Below, piece by piece: positions 10,471 to 23,200 of a stretch of DNA of 64,000 bases. Numbering within the stretch: the stretch's first letter is position 1; each line of letters opens with the position of its first letter. The translations under genes were made by a program, and so were the position numbers. Origin of the DNA: Buxus sempervirens (taxonomy: Eukaryota; Streptophyta; Magnoliopsida; Buxales; Buxaceae); NCBI GenBank assembly GCA_947561395.2, contig OX387182.1:51359283-51423282 (forward strand), in the 5' to 3' direction. The notes under the pieces are model-generated. The model was not told the origin of the DNA. It ran no database searches and saw only the letters and a program-made list of their open reading frames with translations.

Positions 10471-11655
10471 TATGTATATTTAGTCGTGAAATTAAAAAAA
10501 TTAAATAAGAGCTTACCAGGTTATTGTCGTTTTTCGTGAGGGTGGTGGCTGGCGTCGTGGTCCCTTCGCTTACGAAGTTGTTGTGATCGTGGTGGTCATT
10601 TCCTTTCGGCAAGTGGGGATTTTTTAAGAATGAGAAATGAGGCCGGCAAATGGAAATGGAGTTGCTATGGTTTTGGGCATTTCGTATGGATGAGGAAAGA
10701 CAAAGAGCTTGTAAAAGTCGTATAAAGTGCGGATTTCGTGAAGATTATAAGTTATATAAAATGTTTCGCGCGTTTTCATCGAGACGAGGAGAGTGCCAAG
10801 GAGAATTTAATCGTTTTTTAAATGTTGCGGTCAAAATTACTATAATAATCTTGACTTAATTTGGTCCGTTGGATTGTACTGCACAGAAAACATAACGCGC
10901 CACAAACGATGCGCTTCACAGAGGGTCCCAGACGCCCGCCAGGTTTGGGAACCTTCAACGGTATTTGGCATTATTCGAAACGTGGCATACTAATAGCCGT
11001 AGATATTGAGGCACCCTAACTAACAAGAGAATGGTTTTCGGAAACGACAAAAGAATATTCGGTTTATGCCGAAGCGATAAGGTGAGCTACCCGACAAAAA
11101 AGCAGATATGGCACGAATATCGGCGCCATTTGATTACGATAACCGGGTACCGTTTCATCTCGAGAGAAACTGCGTAAATATCGTGAGAAATTAAGCAATC
11201 TTCTCAACTTGGTAAAGCGCCGCGCAGTCATTTCGACACGTGTATACCTGAAATACCCGATTAGTTTCACACATGTGGATTACTTTACACGGTTAGGTCA
11301 CTCGTGCGGAAATCTATATGTTATGCGAGCCAAACAGACTATTCAGTGAGAGAGGTTTCCGTTGCGGGGAAAGGAAAATCCAGTTTACTCTGAAACTTAA
11401 AAGAAACCGTCTCTGATTCCCATAACAGTGGGAATCGAATTTCCTGGAAGCTTCTTTCTCCATTTGCGGGAAAACTATATTTTTTAAATCTCTACTCATC
11501 AAGGATTCGTTTGAGATTTCTGGCAATAATCGGATTTTCAGGAAAGAGTTTTTGGTTGCTGGAGAACTAGTTTGGAGATTGATTTTTCCGGCGCCGGGAA
11601 GATATTTCCAGAAAAGTAGAGTTAGGGTTAGGGCAAAAGTTTTTTGGTGAAGATC
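10471..11655 (+). promoter_or_regulatory. Upstream and leader region of the phosphatase gene
   Basis: No gene is recognised between the minisatellite and the ATG at 11,656. The 69-codon frame at 10,650-10,859 has no family resemblance. The last 120 bp (about 11,540-11,655) are pyrimidine- and GTTAGGG-rich, like a plant 5' leader, so transcription probably starts somewhere in 11,400-11,600. I could not single out a convincing TATA box. Confidence 0.4.
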
Positions 11656-14600
11656 ATGTATCTGGTTCGCGAAGGCCTTTTCATCGGCAACATTGATGAT
11701 GCCGCTAAGGTTCTTCAGAACGGGAGCACCGGAGTCACGCATATTCTATCGATCCTCAGTTCGGCCTCTATCTCGTTCTTCTCCGAGTGGAGAAGCGGTA
11801 TTTCGATTCCTACGAAGGAAATCCGGAAAGTTTTTGTTGGAGGATCGGGAAATGCGTCGAGCTCTGAGGATGATGCCGGAGAGAGTTCGAAGCAGGCGTT
11901 ACAGCCGGAGAAGCTTCTTTACTCGCTTGAATATGCTGGAGTGGATTTGAAGTTGGTGAGGATGGCGGTTCCGATAAGAGATATGGAGAATGAGGATCTG
12001 TTGGATTATTTGAACGTGTGTTTTGACTTCATCGATGAGAGTAGGAAAGAGGGATCAGTTCTCGTGCATTGTTTTGCCGGCGTGTCAAGAAGGTATAATT
12101 TGCTATCTGATTCCCTTTTTAAGCAATATCTGCATTTCTGTCATATAAATGATTCCTAATCTAGATTTTTATTTTTGGAGAAGTTATTTTAAATACTACA
12201 AATGCTTCATTCTGTGGTATCAGTAAATAAAAAATTTAGTTTTTAAATTAACACTTCATTATGGTGAATGAAATTCTTGGTAAGGTGATTGGTGCTTTGT
12301 ATTCTGATTGTATTTTGATGTGTATCATATTAGTTTTGAGATGGTTGCTATGCTTTTGAATTTAACCTGTCTCCATCCCACACTTGTTTTGGCACGTGTA
12401 TCGAATCACAGTCCGTGATTCAGTTTCCATATGATGAATTGCTCATAAAATGAATGAAACATAAGAAGAGGGCAAATAAATTAATAAAGGAAAATAAAAT
12501 AAAAGCTTTGCATCCTCCTTCTTCGTACTAGTGTTTGGACCATGGAGGTTTTTTTAAGTTTATAGAAGAAACAGTTAATATTTGATAAGAGTGTTTCCTC
12601 ACCTATCCTGTCGGGGGCCCAGTTGAATGCTCAAGTATAGATTCCTGATGCATTTGTGAACCACAAGGGCCAGCTGGCCAGTAGATATAAAAGGATTTGC
12701 ACAGTCATTTTAGGATAATTTCGTCATGCAGGCATTATGAGGAAACTTTCTTAATAAAGAGAATTTTTTTTAACATGTTTGCAGGTTGTCCTTTGTGACA
12801 CATGCTACTGCAGTGTTATTAGATCTTGATTATGTTAGTTGTCTTGCACCATGTGTGCCTCAACTGTTTTTATTTTTTTCTCCTTGTTTTCTATAAGACT
12901 TGCATAATTCTTAACAGAAAGTGGTTTCAGTTCAGACAGGAAACTGGTCTCTCTAATGAGAAATTATTTAGAAATTTACAAGTTTTGGTTAGTTTATGAT
13001 GCTTTTTGCATTATTATTCAATTTATTCTATTACTGAAACTGCCACTTGAGGGTTGGTTCTTTATAATACGAACTGCAGTTCAGCTTCTAGTTGACACTA
13101 GGAATTCACCTAATGAATATGTAAGATTTTAGACCACATGATTTGGGGCCCCATTATGGAGTGGAGAAAGCTTTTAGTTCGGAAAAGGGGGCTATCCCCA
13201 AGTCTTCCTAAATATTTTTTGAGGAAGCTTTCAGTTCTTTTGAAATGAGGAAACTTGATCTTACTACTAGAGCCAAATCTCCAAGTCTTCCTACATGTCT
13301 GTTCCATATGCTTGTCTATTTTTCTAAGCAGCTGAAAATACCATAACAAAATTTCCTGCTGATTTTTTTTGATGAGTAATGATAGTATAGATTTTTTAAA
13401 TATAAAAAGATAGAATATACATCAATTTTCTACATGAACTGTCCAGCCCAATGACAAATCTCCACCAAAATACATAATCCACTCAATGAAATACAAAACT
13501 AAACGACCATCCCCCATCGATAAATTTCCTGCTGATTGGGACGAATGGGATTTTAATTAATGTTTGTTCAAGGCAGAAATGGAATGTACTTCAACAAATC
13601 TAGGAGTTTGGTCATGACCTCTTTCTGTGTTCAACAAACACTCCTATGAAAATGGCTTTGGCACTATGGTAAGAAGAGTAGTGGTTTGTGGAGAATCACA
13701 ACTGAGCCAAAATGTGGGAGCAATGATGTTTATTGGACTTCCAGCTCACCCTATTTGTTTCATGAGTTTAGCTTTGTAATTCTGTTTCCAAGATTTATAT
13801 TAATTTCTCTGAAGAGGTCAGCTTTCTAGTTGGATATGGGGATCAAGAGCAATTCTGGATGCCTGATAGAGATTAATTCCTCCTTGATGTTTATTAGGTC
13901 TTCCCACCAAGAAGCATTTGTCAGGGAAATATTATTGAGGGAAAGGCCTTGTTAACTGTAGGGACGTCAAGATTTTTTTGGATCAATAATGAAGATATAT
14001 TATTAAATAGAAGAAAACAATATACAGATGGTGCTGCTAGATACAGGCAAAAAGCTGACCATTCCATCATGTAAACATGGGCAACTAAGCTCATTCCTTT
14101 TACAACTCATCTAAAGATGGAATTTAAAATGGGATTTCAGTACTTGTAGCTCCTGCCTTAACGATTTTTCTGCAAAATCATTTGCCATTCTGGGCAGCTG
14201 GTTGAACTAAGTACTCAACTCTAGTGCAAGAATAATTTTAGGAAACAATTGTCTCAACAAAAATACTAATTAGAAGTTAGACCAACTAATTCCTGCAAAA
14301 CCATTTTGGAGAAATGGGGAGTCGATTGTGTCTAGAGAATCAGAATTTTAGTGAAACACTTCATTAGGAATTGCTTGTTAAATATGTTTTACAGACAGTA
14401 AATGTGCATTACTAAATCACTTCTAAGCTCAAGAATCACTTCCAAGGCCCAAATGAATAATGGCAAACACACCCTTAGTTAACCCCCTACCTCTCTTTTT
14501 TTGTATATTTTTAAGGATTTATAGCAGCCTTTTATGTTGAGTTTCACCTTCATTTGGAACTACAATAAAGTGTTCTTTGTCCTCTTTGTGGAAGTATCTT

Positions 14601-17600
14601 CTTTAAAGCTAACCATCATGACAATGGTTGAAGAATGAACCTCTTATAAGATGAGTAATGATGCACTTTGTCTTCCGTGCCTAACCTATGTTCCAAAAGC
14701 CCCAGTACTTATGGAGAATTTTTTAGTGAAGCACATATCTAGGATCGTAATATTCCACCATGCTTCTGTAGCTAACATCCACGGCGGCACACTCTATCGA
14801 CACTGACCCGATGGTAGCTCTTTCTCTCTTAGTGGCTTCACTCATTTATCAGTATTCAATGATTTAGCACCATGCCCATACATTAATACCAAGGCATTCA
14901 AATCATTTGTCACTCGAACTCGAGACATGATGCCAGCTCTAATACCATTTGTTACGTGCCTAACCGTCATTACAAAAACCCCTGGACTTATGGGGACTTC
15001 TTTAGTTGAACACACATCTAGGATCATAATAATTTGTGTTTTGTTTTATTTAATTGGTGTGATATTTTTCTTATCCGTGGCCTGTGATTCTGAAACAACT
15101 ACCTCAATATATACAACTTATGTTTTACCATCATACGCATTTCTAATCAATTTGCATATTGTTTCATTACTGCATACAACCGTGCTTATGACATCCTGCG
15201 CACCCATAACATATATTCTCAGAACAAAGGATTGCCAATTTCAATTAAATAGGTTTTTTTTTCTATTATTTTGGTATGTCCCTTGAATTTTTTATGTTTT
15301 TTTAAATTTTTTTTACTGTTTTCCAATAGGTTACAGATAACTTCTATATACATTTCCATCGTTGTTGGTCCCACAGCCCGGAATTTCTATGCTTTGGTGT
15401 TTATTTTCCATGCATAGAGCTGGCTATCTCATTGTTTTCTTTCAGTCAGTACATGTTTACCTGCTATTCCTATATCTACTCTTCGTCTTAGTATTTTAAA
15501 AAAGAAAATGTTTTTATTCATTTCAGACAATGCTAGAAGTTAATGTCATGGAATTTTTTTGAGAACATCACCTGCTTAGTGTCTGATTTTCCAGCTCTCT
15601 GCTTTATAAACTCCTCAGGGTTTCTTTGCCTGTTTGTTCGTTGCAGTGCAGCCATAATTACAGCGTATCTGATGAAAACCGAAAAGTTATCTCAAGAAGG
15701 TTAGAAATAATCCATTTTGAATGTGATAATTTTTTTTTTTAAATTGATCTCAGGCTGCCTTCAGCTTTTTGGGAAGCCTGAATTTATCCTTATATTGATG
15801 AGATTGGAAATCTTCAGCAATTCGGTTTTTAAATATGTTTTCATTTGCTTCTTCTTTCTTGTTTTCTTGCAGATGCACTTGAATCTTTACGGCAAAGCTG
15901 TGAGTTTGTTTGCCCCAACGATGGTTTTCTGGACCAGGTGAATAAAAAGTGCTGTATGAGCTTTTTGATTTATGAGGCAGCATTGGAAGTGTGAGAATCT
16001 TAACTTGCAATGTGTCTCACCATCATGATTTTTAAATATTATATATTTCCAACACAGTTAAAAATGTTCGAAGACATGGGTTTCAAGGTTGATCACTCAA
16101 GCTCCATATACAAACGGTTTCGCCTGAAATTATTGGGTAAGCTTCTCATTTTCATTTTTTTATGCTCTATTTTCTTTGAGTTTTACCCCAAGATATATCA
16201 TGCCTTATATGTCACTGAATGATGACTAATGTTTTAAAAGGCAGTCTGTTATGAGCTTCAAATATACAGTGGCATAGTTCTACACTCCCCCAATTTAAAA
16301 AACATACAAAATTAAATTGAGAAGAACTATAGAATGGTAAAGAGAACAATGGGGACATAAAAACAGACTTGCATATGAAACACTATGCAACAATCTTATC
16401 ATTATAAGTTTGTGCAAAACAATATTTAAGAGAACCGTGGTAAAAAGGTAAGTTCTAAGAGAGGAAATAATGCTGTTTCTTTTCTGGGGTTTAATGCTAT
16501 TATTACCAGATCTATTTTAGCTTTTTGCACATGCCAATAAGATTTCTTTTTAAATGTTTTTACCATTCAAAAAACATGGTAAGATTTTTTTTGTGTGCAA
16601 AGAAAGATGGAGGAGAAGTCTTGGAACACATTGCAGAGCAGTGCACAAAATTCCTGCTATTTACTGTTACGGAGATCCTTGTTGTGAAATGGAGCCTCAA
16701 AAGATTATAAGCCCATGAATCTAGCAGGCTACTGATGGCCAACCCTCAAATGTCTACTTTTTTTTTTTTATCAGTAATCAAGGAGATTCGAATATATTAA
16801 TGATAAAAGATAGAAATAGTGTCTTGATGGTACATAGAATATGTACCTAAGACTACAAAGAAAGGAAAAACAGAAATGCTATAAAAGGACCTAATAGATA
16901 AACCATCAAACCGTCTAGTCTTGAAATGCCTCCCCTATATAGAACGCATGAAAGGAACATTCATCAAATAATTTTCTGAAACCGCCCAGTCGTACATCAA
17001 ATGGTTTTAAAAAGGTTTTAAAAAGCTTAGATAATTCAAATATCATTTTTTTTTTTAAAAACGACATTAGTTTTTTAAAATTAAGAGGCATCTTAATTTT
17101 TACAACAAATTGTCTCTCCATCTTAAATTTTCCTTCTTAATTTTTTTTCCCAGTCAGAACACTAATTTTTAGTTAAAATATGAGGCATCTCTTAGAAATA
17201 AGGCATATGTCAAGATCTGAAACTTATGCCTCATGTTCTGTTTACACTTGAAAGTGTGAGACTCTGTGCAATGGAATTATTCTTGAGCCTCGCTTTGAGG
17301 CAGAATAAACCTCAAATGCCTTTTAAAACTCTGGAGACTTTCTACTCTAAAGTACTTGACGCATGTAATTTTTTTGCTTATTATTATTTTTATTATTTTC
17401 ATCATCGTTTTAACTATTATTATTATTATTATTATTATTAGGTTTTTTTTTCCTGGCATGGTTCTTAATATAACAATGTGTATAATAGGTATGAAATTTC
17501 TGTTATGGTGAACAAGGAACAATGCCTCTGAAGGGGGGTGTCTTCATATGGCAGCAACCCAGTGAAATTCTACCCAAAAAGAAAAAAAAAACCTGTGAAA

Positions 17601-20221
17601 TGAGCTTATTTTTAACATTTAAACGTAAAATACTCAAGTTAAATATAACATAGCTGGCTGAAAAGTTTTAAATTTTCAAAAGACTGAGAAGATTTTGAAA
17701 TTTCCTTTCAATCATGAATCATAAATAATAAAAAAAAAGGAAAAAGAAAAAAATCGATCATGATATATTGTCAAAGCAGCAGGAATACACATGTTAACAG
17801 CAGGGAAATCATCGGGATAGGAATCTGTTGGGGTCACCCCTCTTGGCCAATATAAAGCAAGGAAGGAACCTCTCAATGGAATATCAAGCTATTGATTCTT
17901 GGTCCTTCTAATTTGCTTAACAGAAGTTATTCCTAATGTTTGCAGGAACTAAGTGAAGGAATGTTAACCTATCAGAAGATGAGAATTTAGTATGGGATGG
18001 GATGTTTAGCCCTAGTTTACTGTGTACATGTCCTAGTTGGATAGTTTTTCATAGGTAAGAATAAATTTCACTAATTAACTATAAAGTGCTGTTAATTACC
18101 AGTAGGAGTCAGTAAAATAGTTCTTATCCGATGTATGATTTGGATTGGTAAACAATGATTAAACTTTGATCTATAGGACCTCTTTTAGCTGCTATCTAGA
18201 ATTTTTGAGGCCCCAGATTTTGGGAACTGTATTTATTCTGTATAGTTTTGTTAATGGGGTTAATACTTGAGGTTTGGATGGATCCTTGGTTTGAGGGCAG
18301 TTATAACTTCTAACCTTGCCGGATAGCATTAGCTAAAAGAGAGCATAATATTTGCCATGGATCATGGAGCACTCTGGTTCCCGTTTCTGCAGTGTTAATC
18401 CTGTAGAGAAGCTCAGTCCATGAGAATGCCTTGATCTTAAGAGGTAACCTGGACACACAGGGAATGGAGTAGGAGGATCACCCAAATTTGGACGACAAAT
18501 ACTAAAGAAAGATCTACAAGAAAACACACCAGATGATGCAGGAATCCACACAACTTTGTCACTATTGGAAGATTCAAGAAATACATCCTTTAGGCGGTCA
18601 CACGAAAAGAAAAAAAAAACTTGACTCAAACTCCAATGACCTAAGCTCTCTTCTAAACTGCAGGTTCCATGATAAACAACTTGAAGACCATGATAAATTG
18701 CAGATTCCATGATTAACCTCCAATACATCCTTTATCTTGGATATGTTCATTCCTTATTTTTATCATTCTTTGTCTTTTTGCACATCTATCTCAACATGCT
18801 TGTCGTAGCAACATGCATCCTTTTCATGTGTTGCTTCTTGGCTTCCCAACATTCTGATCCATGTTAAGTAAAGTTTACCTTTCACTTTAAGTGGATACAC
18901 ATCAATCACATAACTCTAGTACTATCTTTCCTCTTAAGCCATCCAGTTCTCTATGTGTAACATCCTCAACAATATCTCTCATTTTAACAATGATTAATCC
19001 AAGATAACAACATTCATTAAATTTTGGGAACTTTGTTTCTCTATTCTTATTGTTTTTTTACTCTATGCGCCGAGCTTATCCTTCATATGGTTCATTTTAG
19101 CGTGACTTATTATAAAACTTTTTGATTCCAAAGTATCCTTCCATAACTTCAATTTTGTACTAGCAAAGTGCACACGCAATACTGCACGTATGTAGAAAAA
19201 TAAGGGAGGGAACAGTTGTACAACCGCTGAAGTTTTAAAAGAATTAGGCAATTATGACTTTTATACCCTTTATTAAAGAATCTTAACAATGATTTGTAAG
19301 GGTTTTTTAGGAAAGGGGCACATTAAGATTGGCACACTTCCCAAGGGACCTCTTCGCATTTTATATAGCATAGATTTACTCCCTCTCTAGTGTGTTCCAC
19401 CAAAACTACATCTTTTACAAATAGCGTGCTCCAAGGAAACTCCTCTTGAATATGAGTGCTTAATTCATCCCTAACTAAAGGATGAGGACACACGACCTTT
19501 GATGTAATCCTATCAATACAGGCATTCATTTGTTTCACTACCTACTACTCTCACTGTGGTTAAAGCTTCTTTTTAGATATCTTTAATAACCTCAATATAT
19601 TTGAGAGCATAGTTATTAAAGGCGGTTGCTTAGGCGACCAGGCGTTCCAACAAGGTCCAGGCATGGTCGCCTAGGCAACCTGTGCCTAGGCGACCTAGGC
19701 GATCGCCTGTTCGCCTGGGCAAGAAGGCGACCGCCTGTTCGCCTGGGCGAGCAAACATGAAGATAAAAAAAAAGTGTTTCCCTCAACGCATGTCTTCGTC
19801 AAGCTTCATCAACACGCAAGAGACAGGCTTCGTCGAGCTTCTCCTCCATCGTCTTCATCAAGCTTCATCAACGCAAACCACAAGCAAGGTATGTCTTCCG
19901 ACAAGTTCTCCTCTTCTTCTTCATCGAGCTTCGTCAGTGTCTTTTTTTTCTCTTCTTCTCCAACGAAACTTTCTCGCGGTCGCTCTCTCTTTCTCTGTCG
20001 CTCTCTCTTTCTCCTCTATCTCTGTTTCTTGCTCTCGCTCCCTCTTTCTCCTCTATCTCTCTATTTCTCTATCGCTCTCTCTCTTTCTCGCTCTCTCTTT
20101 CTCTTCTTCTTCTCCAGTCGCTCTTTTTTTTCTCTCTTCTTTCTTTTTTTCTCTTCTTCGTCGAGCTTCAGTCCAGTCGCTCAGTTCTTCTCCCACGAAC
20201 TAAGTGACTAGACCGACTCTC

Positions 20222-20287
<66 letters not shown>

Positions 20288-23200
20288 CTTTCTCTATCCT
20301 AGCAAATTTGAGTGGTTACGTGAGTACAACGAAACAGGGCCTGTATTTTTATTAGTTGTTATTGTTCTTTTTTAAAATGCACAATATGTCTTTTTGATAC
20401 TTCCATCTACAATGGACGATGAACTTATTTTGATTATTTTAAAATGAAAAAATTGTCGCCTAGGCTACAAACAAGTCTATCGCCTGGCATCACCTAGGTG
20501 TTTTCACAACTATGTTTGAGAGGTATTTGTTTTCTACCCAAAACCCACCAGATTAAATCTTTTAGGACTAGACTACCATATTCTTTTCCTAGATCAATAA
20601 AAACCATGTGAAGGTTTATTTTCTTTTCTCTACATTTCATTATTTGTTGTCCAAGTAAAAAGATCACCTCTATAATAGACCTCCCTAGCATAAAGCCAAA
20701 CTAATTTTGTAACACTTGAGTTAACCCTCATTCTTTCTCATAATCTGTAATTGAACTTTTAAGATTAATTCCATGATAATTGGTGTAATTCTAAACATCT
20801 CGTTTTTTTATGCATGGGTACCTCCATATTTTTCCTTCAAGCATGTGGGAAATTCTAACGCTCAAGATCTTATCAATAATTTGGTCAATCATAATACACC
20901 AATCCTTTCATGCGCTTCCATACTTCAATTGTTATACCATTTGGTCCTCAAGCCTTTCAAGTTTTCTTTCTGTACAAAGTTCCACTCAGTTTAGAAATCT
21001 TAATCTTATGAACATAGCTGTGTTCTCTTGATTCTCTAGAAGAACATATTTATTTGAAATTAAACTTCCTTCACCTTTTAATATTTTTGAAACTATTTTC
21101 TTCATCTATCTTCAATCTCCTTGTACTTTTATGAATTAGTTAATTTAATTTTTTTGTCTAATTCTTTCTCTATCTAACAAATTATAGATGTATTTCACAC
21201 CCTCTACCAAACCTGGTTTACTATATGGATTATTTTATGCTTGTTTTCTTACCCTAACATATTATCTGGTTAGTTCTTTTTAATAATTATATTGAAGTTT
21301 TTTTGGTTTCTATTTCTTTGCCAAGTCTTAGAATAAAGCCATTTCTCTTTAGTAGCTTTCTAAATCTTATCAATCTCTTACCAAGTTCCTTTTTCAGATT
21401 TAATTTGCCTTTAGATTCTCCTAACACTTCTTTTGCTACTCTTTTAATGCAATTCGCCATTTTATCCCAAATGAATGTAGGGTTCATTTGTGGATACCAT
21501 GTTCCCTCTTTCATTAATTTATATTTGAAAACTACTAATGTTCTTTTATATTCTAGTATTTATTTTAGGATATTTTTTAATATAACATTAAAAAATTATT
21601 TATTAAAATGACTAGAAAATATGGATTTAAAATAAGTTTAAAATTATGTCTAATATTAATAAAATCAATGTTAATAGTCACGAACTACTTCGCCCTTTTT
21701 TTTATAATTTTAAAGTTAAAACTCTTGGACTATATTTTGTCAAATTTCATCCAATACAAAACTCCAAGTGGAATTGTGGATCTCTAAAATTATATCTCAT
21801 ATAGTCCTCATTTTTATCTGATTTTCTTATGCCTACCAAGAAATAGCTTTAAAATAAAAATAAAGTGCTAGATTCTTAGATTTTATAAATATCAAAGGGT
21901 TATAAATTTGTACCTTGTAGTATTGGTATTTGGTAATAGACTGGAGTCCTAGATGTAAATTTTATTTTGTTAATATTAAGGGTTTTGTGTGGGTGTGGGT
22001 GTGTGTTGGAAATGGATTGGTATCCTTTAGATGTTCAAATCACTTCCCAGTTTCCATATTTTCTCTTTCAAACATTCCTTTTTTTTATTATTTTGCATAA
22101 AGATTTAAAGTTAACATATCATATCTTTATAATTTTAAGTGAACCTAATTGGATTGCCCTTTCAATTGAAAATGATTATGCTTCAATATGGAGCAAACCA
22201 ATTTTATGAAAATCTTTTGTCAGACCTGATATAAATGCCAGTCTGATCCAATTATTAAGACACTGCTATTTCAGTGTTTACATCTTTTTAAATGTCTGAT
22301 AATTTGTTACAGTGGATTATTTAAGCCATAATTGTCCTCCCTGCAGGACACATGGTGCGTGTGCATGTGTGTTTGTGTGCATATGTGTATGTGTATGGAG
22401 AAGAGAGAGAGGCAGAACTTTATAAAATAAAAAATAAGAAGGATTATTTCCAGTTCTATATCTAAGAAACCTTGCAGGGCTAACTAACAGGAGAACCTGT
22501 TGGGCACCGTTGACTGGTGGGTGCCGAAACTAACAGATGTTTACCACAAGCATGTGGTTCATGTAGGTTGGTTGATTGCCTCCTTACCTGAATGGCACGT
22601 TCCTTTTTTTTATTTTTCTATTTGTTATACCACTTGGATATATTCAATTTCTGAATAAAATTCATTTGAATAATTCCGCTATTTGTTATACTGTTTGGAT
22701 GTCTTCAATTTCTAGCTATAATACATTTGAATAATTGCTCCTCAGTTTTGTCACATCAATCTATTGCAATCTTAAGATAGGCATGGCTCTCTGTTTTAGG
22801 TGATTCATATAACCGTGGGGACAAGATAGACAGCTCCAGATTTGGGGCAGACCCTGGTTCGCCCACAGAAGCTGGCTCCTCTGAGGTAGTAGCATCTCAA
22901 AATGGCGAAAGTAGGCCCACTTCTGTCTACCGCTGCAAAAAGTGCAGGAGAGTTGTTGCATTGCTAGAGAATGTTGTGGATCACACCCCAGGTGAGGGTG
23001 AGACATGCTTTGATTGGCGAAAACGGACAAGTGGCAATCCTTTTAGCCTGTCTGGTGAGGTTGAGTGCTCATCTGTCTTTGTCGAGCCTCTACAATGGAT
23101 GACAACAGGTATGAAGTATGAACCACCTAATCTCTTACTGCCTAGATTTTATTAGTTTTTGTGATGCTTCACTTTGATTTTCCAAGTGTAGTTATCATGA

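Larger units (their letters stand above)
12093..15646 (+). other. Intron 1 of the phosphatase gene (3.55 kb)
   Basis: AT-rich intron with GTATAA donor and TTGCAG acceptor. It contains two antisense LINE-like 3' tails (about 13,366-13,510 and 13,973-14,100: a T run followed by GATNAATAATGA-type sequence), a TRIM at 14,669-15,026, and otherwise no recognisable coding sequence. Confidence 0.7.
18731..21640 (-). mobile_element. RTE-clade LINE, broken, minus strand
   Basis: Minus-strand pieces match the plant RTE polyprotein in order: WDKMANCIKRVAKEVLGESK (near 21,450, linker after the endonuclease), GRSIIEVIFLLGQQIMKCRE and LHMVFIDLGKEYGS (near 20,600, reverse transcriptase), LVRDELSTHIQEEFPW with FVKDVVLVEHTREGVN (near 19,420, catalytic FADD region degraded to FVKD), KLKLWKDTLESKSFIISHAK (near 19,130), and a KIRNEHIQDK-like end at about 18,740. 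Many frame breaks show it is inactive. A hAT element (19,608-20,514) is inserted in the middle. Confidence 0.8.
16137..22799 (+). other. Intron 4 of the phosphatase gene (6.66 kb)
   Basis: This intron separates the catalytic part from the zinc module. It holds an antisense LINE tail (16,758-16,870), an (ATT)n run, an L1 fragment, an RTE fragment interrupted by a hAT element, and a GT-rich stretch (about 22,350-22,400). The remainder is unassigned AT-rich sequence. The donor is GTAAGC and the acceptor CTGTTTTAG. Confidence 0.8.

Noticed and set aside
11314-11742. 142-codon frame on the minus strand
   Set aside because: It overlaps the leader and first exon of the phosphatase gene in antisense and has no family resemblance.
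19682-20211. Ser/Phe/Leu-rich open frames of 145-173 codons
   Set aside because: They are produced by C/T-rich simple sequence inside the non-autonomous hAT element.
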